This document shows, one piece after another, positions 12,036 to 23,974 of a DNA stretch of 64,000 nucleotides (position 1 is its first letter; every line of letters starts with the position of its first letter). The stretch covers positions 6,488,001 to 6,552,000 of the forward strand of contig JARFJB010000534.1 in assembly GCA_036346205.1 (NCBI GenBank). Direction: 5' to 3'. The DNA comes from Vesta saturnalis (lineage: Eukaryota; Arthropoda; Insecta; Coleoptera; Lampyridae). The notes under the pieces are model-generated. The model made no database searches. It saw nothing but the letters and a program-made list of their open reading frames with translations, and was not told where the DNA came from. The position numbers were made by a program, and so were the translations under genes.

Positions 12036-12341
12036 TGTTGGGCAGAAAATGTACATGCAAGCCTAAAACATCAAATTCATTCTTCAATGTAAAATCCCGT
12101 AAAAATCATACAGGTTCTAAGTTATCGCGCTTATCAATTTTAAAAATGAGTTTTGCCTTTTGTACCTCTCGCAATCTTGTTGTACGTGAACCAGTCAGTT
12201 CATTTTTATCAATAATTTACGAGCTGTTGTTATTAGTGGTGTATCAACGAGAGTCCCCTTCTACCAGAAGTAGCCTGTACTACCAAGTAAAGGTAAGCGC
12301 TTTGTTTTTTTTCTTAGTTCTGTATGATAACAGATTTGACA
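12036..12341 (+). repeat. Possible 3' LTR of the BEL/Pao element
   Basis: The block starts TGTTGGGCAG and ends TTTGACA about 170 bp after the end of pol, the position and TGT...ACA ends expected of an LTR. No second copy exists in the window to confirm it, and I see no clear polypurine tract in front. Confidence 0.3.
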
Positions 12342-12420
12342 ATTTTTAAACTATATAATTCAAATATACAGTCCACAATTAAAACAATATTTTTTTAAAT
12401 AATTTTTTATCAATCTCTTG

Positions 12421-12515
12421 CACAAACACTATCCGTCTACCTAAGTGTTCCCGAGAGCTTTAACACGCTACACTAAACTTAGCTTTCAGGACCACAATGA
12501 TAAAAAAACGAAGAT
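12421..12515 (+). repeat. 3' tail of a non-LTR element, related to 48605-48700
   Basis: CTAAGTGTTCC, GAG.GCTTTA and CCACAATNATAAAAAAA occur here and, in the same order and spacing, just after the stop of the LINE fragment at 48332-48631. Two copies of one 3' UTR are therefore present. The coding part is missing here, consistent with extreme 5' truncation. Confidence 0.65.
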
Positions 12516-13867
12516 GTCGCTGTTAGCTTTCAAATACAACATCAAGTGGCTCATTTTTAGATATGTAACATAAGGATGATACATTCATTTCCAATCTTAA
12601 GCCAAAAAGCAAGCAAACTATATGACGGGCCGTTTGGTGATGTAAAACCTTACATAAATGTTTTTTAACAAAACAATTCATTCCGCACTGAATTACTTTA
12701 CTTATCGGTAAGTCAAAGAAAAGCTCGTTTTAAACATGAGCGTGAATCACGCGCCGATAAGTCGTAGTTGGGGAAAGTTGCTAAGAGTAATCATATTATG
12801 TGTCAATGCCAATATTTAATTTTTTGACTGATGCTAATTATAACTTTATAACTCTGAGATCCCAGAACCGTTAAGAGTCATTGTTAGTAAAATTTCGAGG
12901 AGCGTCACGGGAATGAAAAATACGTCACCGAAAACACACTTTACGCAAATTCAGGCGACACCATCTGGGATTTAGCTGAGGCCATGACCAAGTCTGCAAT
13001 ATCAAATTGCAGAAAACATGCCTCATACAATGACAATACCAAAAGTACCGAAAACCAAATATTAAACCTGATTAGATGTAAACAGTGCAAGAAAAAAGTT
13101 TACCCCTGTTACCATGGTGGATTTTGGTCGACTGCATTTGGTCTATTCAGTACGTGATGAAAATATTAGACGTTTATTACCTAAAATTTGCTCTTATCTT
13201 GTAGAAAATAATGAATATTCCAATAGTGAATCGTTTAGCTAATCGTATTGATTTGTATCGTTTCGTGTTTCCGTATTTAACTTAGAATGCACGTATGATT
13301 ATTTATTTTATCCCTTTTATGGACCGAGATATGTATAATATTTTAAGTGGGTAACTTTTATTTACATTACGTATTTGTTTTATCCTTTTTTTTTGTAAAT
13401 TAGTTAATTTCATCAATCAAGATAGTTCACTATCGTCAAGAAATTGATTCCACCTATTATGACTAGTTCCATGTTCAAATTATCTATTTAGTTACGCATG
13501 TAGCTTCTATTGTTAGAAACCTTATTTACTACTAATAAACCAAGCACAAGTATGTTTTAGACTCTCATTATGTTCTATAAAACTTAAATCTCCGATAACT
13601 TCATCACATAGCGAACTAGAAGTTTTTAAACTTTATTCTTCAATAACCGTTGTCGGAAAAAAAGATTTTACATTCCGAATTTACAATATATCCAAAAAAT
13701 CTTCATTTTTATGACAGATATTAAGAAAAAATAAATTTGGCTATGGTTAGGCTATGACAAAAAACGCTCTGTCAGTATTCATATGTAGAAGTAGCATTGA
13801 TCAGTAAGTCAGAACTTTGTGTACCAGTCATTGATGTGTAATTACCGATAAACGTTAATATCAATAA
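12516..13867. other. Intergenic, nothing recognised
   Basis: AT-rich, no persuasive frame on either strand. A stretch near 13081-13125 reads CKQCKKKVYPC in one frame, but the frame is not sustained on either side. Confidence 0.5.
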
Positions 13868-14200
13868 GTATTCAAAAAGGCATACAAATTTAAAAATGAA
13901 AAGAAGGTTGATATTCTTGAAGTTTATTTCAAAGCAAATCGAAACTCTGAAAATGCTTGCACAAGTTACATTCAGCATTTTCTGGAAAGATCACAGCCAC
14001 GCCGTATAATTTCTAACAAAATAATCAGAAATTTAGTGAACTTGGGAAGCTTTGAAGAAACGAGACCCAAGTAACAGGTAAACAATGCTGATATACGTCA
14101 AAATACTATTTTGCAAAATGTTGCGAACAATCCAACCACATATGTTCGTCGAGTTACTTGGGAATCTGGTATTCCGAAACATGTTACATCCACAACGTGC
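13868..14200 (+). pseudogene. IS630/Tc1-mariner transposase, N-terminal DNA-binding fragment
   Basis: Frame 13898-14190 with one stop reads EKKVDILEVYFKANRN, then PRRIISNKIIRNLVNLGSF, then NVANNPTTYVRRVTWESGI. This is the two helix-turn-helix arrangement (Arg-rich linker, then NPTxSxRxxAxxxGI) of the IS630-type transposases in this window, for example 15555-15900. The catalytic domain is absent. After 14190 the frame enters unrelated Arg-rich sequence up to 14326. Confidence 0.65.
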
Positions 14201-14570
14201 GGCCGTGCCAAAGGTAGAAAAAGGTTTGCTGTAACAAGAACGATGGATTTTATCGGAAGCTCACTCGGTCGGTTAGGCACTTGGATACGTGGGCGTGTGG
14301 CTGGCGTAGAGATACAGGAAAGTTAAAAGGACACCATTTGATTTATTTTTATATCACCCTTATATCAAGAAAAGGGCTACGACACATTAAGAGATAAATT
14401 ACAATAAAATAATATTGGACAACGTCCAGAAAGGTAGTAGTTCCGGCTAGGAATTGTGATCCTAGTCCGCAGGAATAAAGAAAACAACTAATAATAGTTC
14501 AACACAACGTGGTTTAATTGTAAATACGATAATAAACAAAAAAATATTTCCCCCAATCGGTACCTCCGTT

Positions 14571-14576
<6 letters not shown>

Positions 14577-14618
<42 letters not shown>
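14577..14618. repeat. TA microsatellite
   Basis: About 21 uninterrupted TA units directly before the left end of the IS630 element at 14625. Confidence 0.95.
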
Positions 14619-14624
<6 letters not shown>

Positions 14625-17237
14625 CAGGGTCCGCCAATAGTGCGTGGACGAAGCTTTATGAGTTTATACAATATCGTTTCGCAAAAATTACTACTCGTAT
14701 ACAGGGTATTACAACACAAAGTTATATTTTTTTAAATGGAACATACCGTATATTATTATAAATTTGGATTCCCTGGTTAATTTTAAGGGCACTTTATTCA
14801 CTATATGAGGTATCTTAAACGCGCAATTTAGGCGCTGCATTCAGTTTTTTGGAAATTTAGAGGTTGAAAAGAAAAATTGTAACAACCGTATTGAGAAATG
14901 TGTAACACTAAAATTTTAATGGTTGATTAGTCATAGACTGTGCTACATAAAATCGTAAAAATAGTAATATTATCTTTTTTAATTTTCGAGATATCGCAAT
15001 GCAAAGTTTAAGATTTTCAATCATAGATAACTTGATTTTTTTAAATGGAAAGGTATACATTGTTTTACATTGTTAGATAGGAAATTTAATTACATTTTTT
15101 TTGATATAACATTGTTGGTATTTATGTTTTGCCGTTTTTTGATAATCCAGCTTTTTTTTACTGAATTTGCAAAGTTTAAGAGTTTTAATCATAGATAACT
15201 TGATTTATTTAAATGGAGAGGTATACATTATGTTACATTGATAGATAGGAAATTTAATTACAATTTTTTTGATATAACATTGTTGGTATTTATATTTTGC
15301 CGTTTTTTGATAATCCAGCTTTTTTACTGAATTTGTCGATTTTCGTAGGTTTACATATGTATGTATAATTGTTTAAATCACATCAAGCTATGAAAACAAA
15401 AGAATATTAGAAACAAAATTCAGTAACAGTATCTGTTTTGTCATTTCGCGTGTATGTTCAAACGTAACTGAGTTAATTACTTTTTTGCAGTGTGAATGTT
15501 TGACGCTTAACTTTACGAACATCATATACGTAATACGTTTATTTAAGAATTATAATGAGTAATTTTTTGCAAAATGAATTTGTTGACATGATATTTGTGC
15601 TTGGAGAATCAAACAAAAATTGTTTATTGGCCCGTCGAATCTACGGGCAGCGTTATCCTGATCGAAGACAACTAAGATCGTTTCGCAATCCTTTAGAAAG
15701 ATTTGAAAGTACTGGAAGTGTTGGATATCCTAAAAACGAAAGAGCTAAAGTTGTTACAAATGAAGAAAATGAATTTCGTGTACTTGTAGCTACAGTTGAA
15801 AACCCCCACCTTAGTATTCCGAAATTAAGTGACAATTTAGAAATCAGTCAAACTTCCGTGAGACGAATGTTAAAGAAAAATAAATTTCACCCCTATCATG
15901 TACAATTACATCAAGAGCTGAAAGAACAAGATTTTCAAAATCGAATTAACTTTTGCCAGTGGGTTCAACAACAGTTAAATGCGAACGAAAATTTTATATC
16001 GGGGATATTATTTACCGACGAATGTACATTTCATCGAAATGGATTTGTGAACAGACATAATTTTCATTTTTATTCAAATGAAAATCCACACCAATTTCGG
16101 TTAGTCTCTCAAAATAAATGGTCAGTGAATGTTTGGGCAGGTATATTCGGCGGAACTATTGTTGGTCCTTTTTTTTTCAATGGCACACTCACTGGGGTAG
16201 AATATCATAATTTTCTAGAAAACGAATTATATCATTTATTGGAGAATGTACCTTTGGCTCAAAGAAGAGGTATGTTTTCCAACAAGACGGGGCACCTCCT
16301 CATCATGCGAGAATTGTAACCCAGTGGTTAAATTCGACGTTTCACGAAAATTGGATAGGAAGACAAGGACCGATACCTTGGCCAACTAGATCTCCCGATG
16401 TAACTCCAATGGATTTTTTTCTTTGGGGCTTTGTGAAGAATAAAGTATATGAGGAAGAACCAACAACTGCTGAGAATATGAAATTGCGAATTAGAAATGT
16501 TTTTGCTACAATTACTCCTAATATGTTAGATCGGGTTGAAGCTTCTTTTATTAAAAGAATTCAGTATTGTCTAAATCAGCGTGGTCGACAATTTGAACAT
16601 TTAATTTAATATTATTTTCTTCCAAAATCGATAAATTCAGTAAAAAAGCTGGATTATCAAAAAAGGGCAAAAAATAAATACCAACAATGTTATATCAAAA
16701 AAATTGTAATTAGATTTCCTATCTATCAATGTAACACAATGTTTATATTTAAAATATTTAAAAAAATCGAGTTATCTATGATTGAAAATCTTATACTTTG
16801 CATTAAGATATCTCGAAAATTAAATAAGATAATAGTACTATTTTTACGATTTTATGTAGCACAGTCTATGACTAATCAACCATTAAAATTTTCGTGTTAC
16901 ACATTTCTCCATACGGTTGTGACAATTTTTCTTTTCAACCTCTAAATTTTCAAAAAATGGAATGCAGCGCCTAAATTGCGCGTTTAAGATATCTCATATA
17001 GTGAATAAAGTGCCCTTAAAATTAACCAGGGAATCCAAATTTATAATAATATACGGTATGTTCCAATTAAAAAAATATAACTTTGAGTTGTAATACCCTG
17101 TATACGAGTAGTAATTTTTGCGAAAATATTTTCTAATTGTAACCCGAAGGATCCCACACAATCCTGCAATAAATAATTTTGAAAACGATATTGTATACAC
17201 TCATAAAGCTTCGTCCACGCACTATTGGCGGACCCTG
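14625..17237 (+). mobile_element. IS630/Tc1-mariner (DD41D) element with long inverted arms, nearly intact
   Basis: Both ends read CAGGGTCCGCCAATAGTGCGTGGACGAAG-like sequence in inverted orientation and are bordered by TA (14623-14624 and 17238-17239), the target duplication of this superfamily. The left arm runs to about 15346 and the right arm begins about 16622; the left is longer because a 168 bp unit (15001-15168) is repeated at 15169-15336. A single transposase gene lies between the arms. Arm divergence is modest, so insertion was fairly recent for this window. Confidence 0.9.
15555..16609 (+). pseudogene. DD41D transposase, one single-base frameshift
   Basis: About 351 codons, the usual length. 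ATG 15555 begins MSNFLQNEFVDMIFVLGES, followed by two HTH motifs (RRIYGQRYPDRR; NPHLSIPKLSDN). Catalytic residues: Asp in FTDECTFHRNG, Asp in QDGAPPHHA, and Asp in SPDVTPMDFFLWG, giving 41 residues between the second and third. One T is missing in the T run near 16275, so the frame ends at 16319 and the true C-terminus continues to the TAA at 16607 (QRGRQFEHLI). I see no other disabling change. Transposases of this family cut at the element ends and insert at TA. Confidence 0.9.
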
Positions 17238-17436
17238 TATATATTTCAAATAAGTTTCAGTATGTGGCGGAGGGCCGAAACATTAGAAGCAGAAAAAGTG
17301 GAATAGCTTCCTGATTATGATAGCATTTGTTGACAACTAAAGTTATAGCGTGAATACATAACTACGAAGTGAAGTACAACAAGCAGTCAGCATTTAGCGA
17401 TAAAATTTATAAAATTTAGGACCATATATGTATATA

Positions 17437-17439
<3 letters not shown>
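17238..17439. other. Unassigned flank of the IS630 element
   Basis: Short AT-rich flank without features; it begins with the TA duplication of the preceding element. Confidence 0.5.

Positions 17440-17501
<62 letters not shown>
17440..17501. repeat. TA microsatellite
   Basis: About 30 TA units. No transposon end is visible directly next to it. Confidence 0.95.
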
Positions 17502-17503
<2 letters not shown>

Positions 17504-20044
17504 AGATGTTCAGAAATAGGTAATAGAAGTATCGGACAGCTTACATGACATTTGGGTAATAAAAGGGTGATTTCTAGCTCGATACAAGTGCAAGACACTA
17601 TTTTATATAAATCTGGTTCACGATGTGATTAAAATAAATTTATTTGGTATAAATTAGTCTGAATATCATTTACTTAGTTTGGTTTTATCATAAAAAGCAA
17701 TTTGCTGCTAACAAAATTGTCAAGAATGTTAAATATAACCATTTTCGTAAAGTCATTTTAGTATTGCAATTATTGCAATAAAAGTCAATTTTCAAGGGTA
17801 ATTTGGCAAGTGAACACTTTACAGGTGTTTAAACATGAACTATATAGTTAGGATTATGTTAGGGATAATGTATGATTAGTTTTTGAATGCAGGAAATACA
17901 AAAATTTAGTAAAAGGGTTATAATACAGTTTAGACATTTTTCGCACATATTTTTGGAAGCGAATTAGTGACAAAAATTATGTTACAAGTTTAACAATAAG
18001 AACAACATTTAGAACATTATGGCATACAGACATTTATAGTGCCGTACATTTATATAGTGAAACATTTAATAAGAGTGTTAGACGATGAGACTTTTTCAAT
18101 GCAACACTATATGACTTTATGCATTGCAAATAGTTAGTGAGAATAATAAAAACAAGAAGTACAAACCTTAAACATAACATTTTAAGTGTTAAAAACATTT
18201 TTAAATATAAATTATTTTCATTTTTAGATTTAAGTTTGGTTAGGTTGTAATTTTTAGGTTTTTTACATAATTTTATACTTTTTCCACATTATTAGGCTTA
18301 GATTTTGCTCTTAAAGCAAATAATAGATGTTCTTTCTTAATATGACACAGTTTTTATAAGGATACAGCGCTTTTCTCCGCAAAATTATGCTAAATCTGAG
18401 GTGAATTTTAGATAATATTACAAAAGATAAAAATTTCTTTAAAGTTAAATATTTCCAACACAAAAGATATGTATTCTTGTGTAAAATGTTCTCAGAATTC
18501 CATTTTTGCAATTAGTTTTAGTATAGCTTGTAAGTGTAAATAGTTATAAGCTTATTTAAGTTAGATTAGGTTACTTCGTATATTAATGTTAGGAATTATA
18601 GCTTGTTAGGTGTCTTTTTGTTCAAAATTTTGCGTATGTTTCATTTCCGTTTTTAATTTCCAATTCCGATCATGTATAAGAAAGTTACGGCCAAATTTCC
18701 ATTTGAGTCCAATTTGTAATTTAGATCCACCAATCATAGCCCTAGTTACTTTTGCAATATGGCTGTAAAAAAAATTAATTTTTAGTAACAACCAGAAACA
18801 TATAAAAGCAAGCGCTCAGGAAATCACTCTCTCTCTAGAAATTGTTCAAAAGTGTATAAGGTTAAAACAGTGTTGTGAAATTTGTGTTAAAAGTAAGTTC
18901 ATAACCTAATTTAAATTTTCGTCAAGAAGTTATACTTTACGAAGATAGTTTCGAGAGCATTTGTTTTTATATTGACGGGTTAAAATAAATAGTTCGGTCT
19001 CCGATACCTGTCGTTTTCGAAAAATATTTTGTTCATGTTAATTTGTGTTACGATTTTGTAAAGATTTGCGTGTTACGATTTTGTAAAGATTTTCTTTTGT
19101 GTTTTCCAACTTAAATTAATTCCGTTTATACCAAATTAAAACCCACTTTTATTTGGTCAAAGTTGTTTTATTTCTTCGGACAATTTCTTTTAAACAAAAA
19201 TTGAATCGGTGGCTAAAAATAAACGTGTTATCAACAAAAATTTTGGATAATTAAACATTTTCTTAAACGACATCATTCTTCAAGTTTTAAAATTATTTAA
19301 ATAAAAAAAAGTTACCGAAATATAACAAGTGGTTGGAGTTTGCCGATTTTGGAGAAAACATCTTTAAGTTTGGAAGTTGGTGTCTTCGACAACTGAGAGT
19401 CGAGTTAGCCGTATATGGGTGATGGTAACAACTGTAATCGAGTGGACATTGCCTACATCCAGTTGGAGTTATCCGAAGACATCAATCAACAGTGAGGACA
19501 GTATATGTGAGTCACAAATTTTAACAACCCTACTTATGGTAAACATTCATTGATAAATTTCCTGCAATTTATATTTGTTACATATATGTTTTTGGTTAAG
19601 AATTTTAAACATTTACTTGTGTAAACACCTGTAAAGATATTAATTTATTTTCTTTTTCTAAATTTTCATTATGGATTTAAACATTAATTTTCTAAATTAT
19701 TTATTTGACATCTTTGACAGTTTATAATTTCACTTAAGTTCATTACAACGCATGCGTTGATAGCAAATTACATTCAGAATTATTTTTATACTTTCAATTC
19801 AATTATATAAAGGGTATTTCATATACATATCTTCAGATTCCAATTTTAACTTCAAACTAAATTCCCTGAACTCTATCCCCATATGAGATCTGAGCTAGTC
19901 CGGTGCATAATAATTAATTCAATTAAATATTACTTCAATTATATTATCAACATTTTAAATTCATAAATATTCCCAAACTAAATAATTATTTCCCTCATAA
20001 AAGTATAAGTCGCCATTTTAAATCATCTCATGTATAAACATCAC

Positions 20045-20047
<3 letters not shown>
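17502..20047. other. Intergenic, possible promoter/LTR-like signals at 18801-19493
   Basis: No gene is evident. TATAAAAG at 18801 is followed by CT-rich sequence and a consensus splice donor (GTAAGT, 18893). A 26-codon frame starts at ATG 19415 and stops at 19493, with GTGAGG just before the stop. These could be the leader of a host gene or parts of an old LTR; neither can be established. Confidence 0.35.
18801..18898 (+). promoter_or_regulatory. Putative TATA box and first-exon splice donor
   Basis: TATAAAAG (18801-18808), a TCACTC initiator-like hexamer 23-25 bp downstream, then about 65 bp to a strong donor AAAA|GTAAGT with GT at 18893. In insects this spacing would suit a short untranslated first exon. 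In an AT-rich window TATA matches are common, so support is weak. Confidence 0.25.

Positions 20048-20122
<75 letters not shown>
20048..20122. repeat. TA microsatellite
   Basis: About 37 TA units, located 450 bp upstream of an IS630 fossil. Confidence 0.95.
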
Positions 20123-20123
<1 letters not shown>

Positions 20124-20589
20124 CAGTCTAGTTCATATAAGCACAAATATTAACATAACTCGTGAACTGTATTAATAACAGTCTAGTTTAGTAAGTGGCA
20201 ACGTTCCAATTTACCAACAGCTGATCATTACCAAGTAATAAGTATACAGTTATAACAGCTGTTTAAACACTGCAATTGTTCCAAATGCAAAATTTTTATA
20301 CATGAAAATAGCCAAAAGATTGAGGCTAGTATTTGCGATTTAAACACAAGGAATACTTGTGTAAGTAAAGTTTATAACATTTCTACTAAAGCGTATATAA
20401 TATTTATCGTTCAGGAACATAACCTCGTTAGATGTAAAGTCGTAAAGTGTGTTGTCCAACAACAGGTATAAAAATCTCAACTCGTACTAAAATTCCGATG
20501 CTAAATTAATACGTTACATCCAGTGTTCATAAAACATTGAGTAAAAATAAATACCATCCATGCAAACCAACAGTTGCTTAAGCGATAAT

Positions 20590-20995
20590 GACTATCACGG
20601 TCGTATCTGCAAAACTGTGAAGATGATGCTGATTTTCCTAATAAAATACTTTGGACTGATGAAACACCAATGGTCTATTGAAAATCCACATTTGGCAAAT
20701 CAAAACAAAAATTTCAAGTTCATTTGGTTTTAATATTTGGTGTGGTTTGGTTGGTACGGACATTTTTTTGTTATTCTAATGAACCAGATAATGCCCACAC
20801 TGAGACAAGGTATTAAATCTGAGAACATGCAAAATATTTTGGTACCATCAGGACGGCTGCCCGGCCCATTTTGCTCTTGACGTGTAACATTTTTTAAAAC
20901 AAAACATTAATGAGAGAGTTATTTCAAATAATAGGCCAGTACAATGGCTCCCGAAATCACCAACCTTACCCTCCTTGACTTGTGAGACAGTTTCT
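20590..20995 (+). pseudogene. IS630/Tc1-mariner transposase catalytic-domain fossil
   Basis: Despite many stops, the order ILWTDETPM (first Asp), FNIWCG-like and then DGCPAHFALDV (second Asp), RVISNNRPVQWLPKSP and SLDL is readable across shifting frames and matches the transposases at 41669 and 44203. The HTH region is not visible upstream and the C-terminus ends near 20995. No inverted ends could be found, so this is an old, internally eroded copy. Confidence 0.7.
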
Positions 20996-22020
20996 CGTCC
21001 AGGAATGGGTTGTAAGGTGCAAAGTGGATATAGGATCGATTATATCATTTTATCTGGTGACTGTTCCTAAAAGCTACCTTAAATAAGTATCTGTGATTTA
21101 AACATTTAGTAATGTGCTTTAAGCTTGCTAGTACCTATTTTCTTACTATAATGATTTAAAATGTATGTATTTACGGAATTTACTAATCAGTATGATGTAT
21201 TAAATGTTATACAAAATTATTCCTATACTGTAGCTAATTTCTGCTTCACACATGATTTTCCTTTATGACGTGTACGTTTTTACATTATACGAAAATTATT
21301 TCTCTCTCGTATACACCTTCGTATTTCAAAAGTTTACTCGTTTTTAGTTCCGCTAATTTAAGGCATTAACGCTTTCTGTAGTTATTTACCATCTATTAAA
21401 TACAAATTAATTTCAGTTAAGAGCGCCACCTCTAAGATGTACGTATTTCTGGTGGTTGGTATCCTTAACTCTGAAAACGAATCTGTTAGTTTACTATTTC
21501 TTAATAAATACACTGTATAAATAACGGTTTATTCTGTTAACAATACATAAAATGCTATTGTGGTAACAATGATTGATAGGAATATTTTTCAAGTCGTAAA
21601 ATTGTTTCTTGAGGCGTTGGCTTTCCTTTCAAAAACCGTTATTGCTGAGCATTGGTTGACATTTCTAGAAAATTTTCATGTTTCTAGATCGTAAATGTCA
21701 TTTTTTTTTAAATTTTCACAATATAGTATAGCTTAATTGTATAGAAGTAATATAATCGCTATTAAAAGCGGATATAATAGAAATACTTCACTCCATCCAC
21801 ACAGTTTTGGTAAGCCGTATCAGATGTTGTTAACCTCGTTGTAATTAGAACTTATCTTACAGGTTTCAAATACAAACGAATTTCGGATTATTTCTTCAAA
21901 GAAATAGATGTCAGCAATTGTTTAAGACATATACACTAACGCTCGCATTCGACCTTAGAGGTAACACCTTCTCACTGAATAAACACCGTTCTAATCCATT
22001 ATCTTCGTTTTAGCTCTTAA
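20996..22020. other. Intergenic, nothing secure
   Basis: AT-rich. Between 21937 and 22017 a frame reading FDLRGNTFSLNKHRSN may belong to the unrecognised decayed gene that follows, but it ends at a stop in 26 codons. Confidence 0.4.
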
Positions 22021-22410
22021 GTTTCCATAAAACTTAGGTTCCCATACAACTTTACCGTTACGATTACATCAAAGTTCATATTTACATTTAGGTTTGTTTA
22101 TATTGATGTAACAAGATTACCCGTTCTGTATCTCTTGGCTTATTATTTGAATTATACTGGTGAAACACTGCGGCCTGCTATGTCTAACTTGGGATTGCGT
22201 GATAGTTGGGGTTACACCAGTATTGAAGCTGCTGAAACCCTGGCTACTTTTAATAACGCATAAACATTCGTAAACACAGGTCAGCTCTTTCCTTTAATCA
22301 TACCTAAATTGCCTTCAGCTAATTACGCCTACAACGAAATTAAGTACATTTACTCTATTTCTGTTAACAAGTATTTGACAAATATTTTACCCACGACTAC
22401 AACTCGTACC
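22021..22410 (+). pseudogene. Unrecognised decayed coding fragment
   Basis: One frame stays open for 129 codons apart from a single TAA at 22261, unusual for this AT-rich background, and its composition is protein-like rather than Lys/Asn-rich. Readable parts are DVTRLPVLYLLAYYLN, GETLRPAMSNLGLRDSWGY, SIEAAETLATFNNA and LPSANYAYNEIKYIYSI. No initiating ATG is present at its start. I do not recognise the protein. A fragment of an endogenised virus, a host gene or an unfamiliar element are all possible. Confidence 0.35.
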
Positions 22411-22482
22411 TAAATTGCCTTCAGAAGTTTGCGTTTGCCTACAACGAAATTAAATACATTTATATTAATTCTGTCAATGAGT
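22301..22482 (+). repeat. Diverged tandem duplication, about 106 bp period
   Basis: TACCTAAATTGCCTTCAG followed by GCCTACAACGAAATTAA occurs at 22301 and again at 22407. The second copy, in a different frame, still reads AYNEIKYIY, so the duplicated part is the end of the decayed coding fragment. Confidence 0.7.
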
Positions 22483-23921
22483 AATTATTAAACTTGTTAC
22501 CTGTAGTATAAATTCGGTGTCAGTTTGATGTCTGACGTTTGATAATTTTAATACAATGTCTCTCATTTAGAACTGTTATATGTTAATTGAACCATTCTTC
22601 AATATTTTACACACACTTAACAATCAACATTTTGATTAATTTTTGTTAAAATTGTGCCACACCCAGTGGGGAGTTCATGTGCAACCTCCATTTTGGGGAT
22701 TATTTATTTTGTACTATTGTTTATGTGGTCGTGCGCAGATCAATAGTAAAACAGTTCAGGTTTTAGTTTTATTTGACTGCTTCGTGTGAACAGCTGACCC
22801 GTTAACAAATAATTCACTGTAAATGAAAGGCTTTTCGTTCTTTTAAAATATTAAGTCTTAGTCAGAACTTGCATATAATTAAAGTAAAGTTAACGAGAAA
22901 TGTGAAAGCATAAATATGAGTGTAACGTACAACCAATTGTAATATCAATAAAAACGCATTGGGAAAAGGCATTCACGAGTAGGATCATACTTCGAGCATC
23001 AAGTGTAGTTTCAACTTCTATTATATCGCTGAGGCCGCCGTAGAGGTCATCCTTGGATTTCCACCAGATGTCTGTATAACAAAAGGGGCTGAACCAAATT
23101 AAAGGAAAAATTTTGTGCATTTTTTTTGCGTTTTTTTTCTTGCGTGTCTTTTATTCTGTTTTGTTGTATGTACAAACGGTTGAATACGCTGTATTTTGAG
23201 ATAAGATTCCAGTATTTTATCGTTTAAATTTGAATGGAAGCGTATTCATCCGTATTATAATCCAAATGTATCTGAGTGTTTTTTCATTTGCTATACTGGC
23301 GAATTTATATCGAAATTGTATGCGACGAAGGCATTAGAAAAACGAAATTATTTGTTAAAATCATTTGCTATTTCGGCATATGAATCAAATTTACAATCAA
23401 TTTTAGTAAAGGCCACCTCGGAAACTAGCTAGTGTCACCGCTTCTTAAGTATACTATGTGATTTTAATTTGAATTGAATGATTTGATAAATGTAACAATT
23501 ATGTTGACATCTCGATGGCTGTTTTTATTATTAATACATATCTTTAGGTTAATATACTTATCGTGCTTTATAAAGTGTAAACCCATTTATTATGCAGCAC
23601 ATTTTAAGTGTTTGTTTTTTTATGAGATTGAGTCAATCCATTAACGTCATTACTTTTGTGGTTATTCGAAGTAAAGTAAACAATCATTGATTGTTGCATT
23701 ATAACGTAATTGTTAAAGGTTGATGATTTTCTTGAATTTGAGCATATTTTATAGCGGATTGATTGATTTAATTTCAAATGGTTGATATAATTGAGATCAG
23801 TTATAATAGATATACCGTAACGTAATTGTAAAATAAATAGGTCGTTGACCGAACAGCTGGCTCATCTGCATGCCAGTGATATTTTGCGAGTAGTGGCAAT
23901 TTTTTTTTGTTATTTTTATAG
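22483..23921. other. Intergenic or intron, nothing recognised
   Basis: No coding or repeat signal. If the exon at 23924 is real, this is upstream intron or leader sequence. Confidence 0.4.
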
Positions 23922-23974
23922 GAATGAACATGCCGATTGTGGACATCATTGATTGGCCTGATTTTGTTAAACAG
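23922..23974 (+). CDS. Possible first coding exon of a host gene
   Basis: A T-rich tract ending TTTTTATAG is followed by GA and ATG at 23924, 17 codons reading MNMPIVDIIDWPDFVKQ, then a perfect donor CAG|GTAAGC. Acceptor, start and donor are in the right order, and base composition rises to near 40% GC. I do not recognise the protein and find no convincing next exon downstream; it could lie outside the window. Chance co-occurrence of these signals is possible. Confidence 0.4.
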
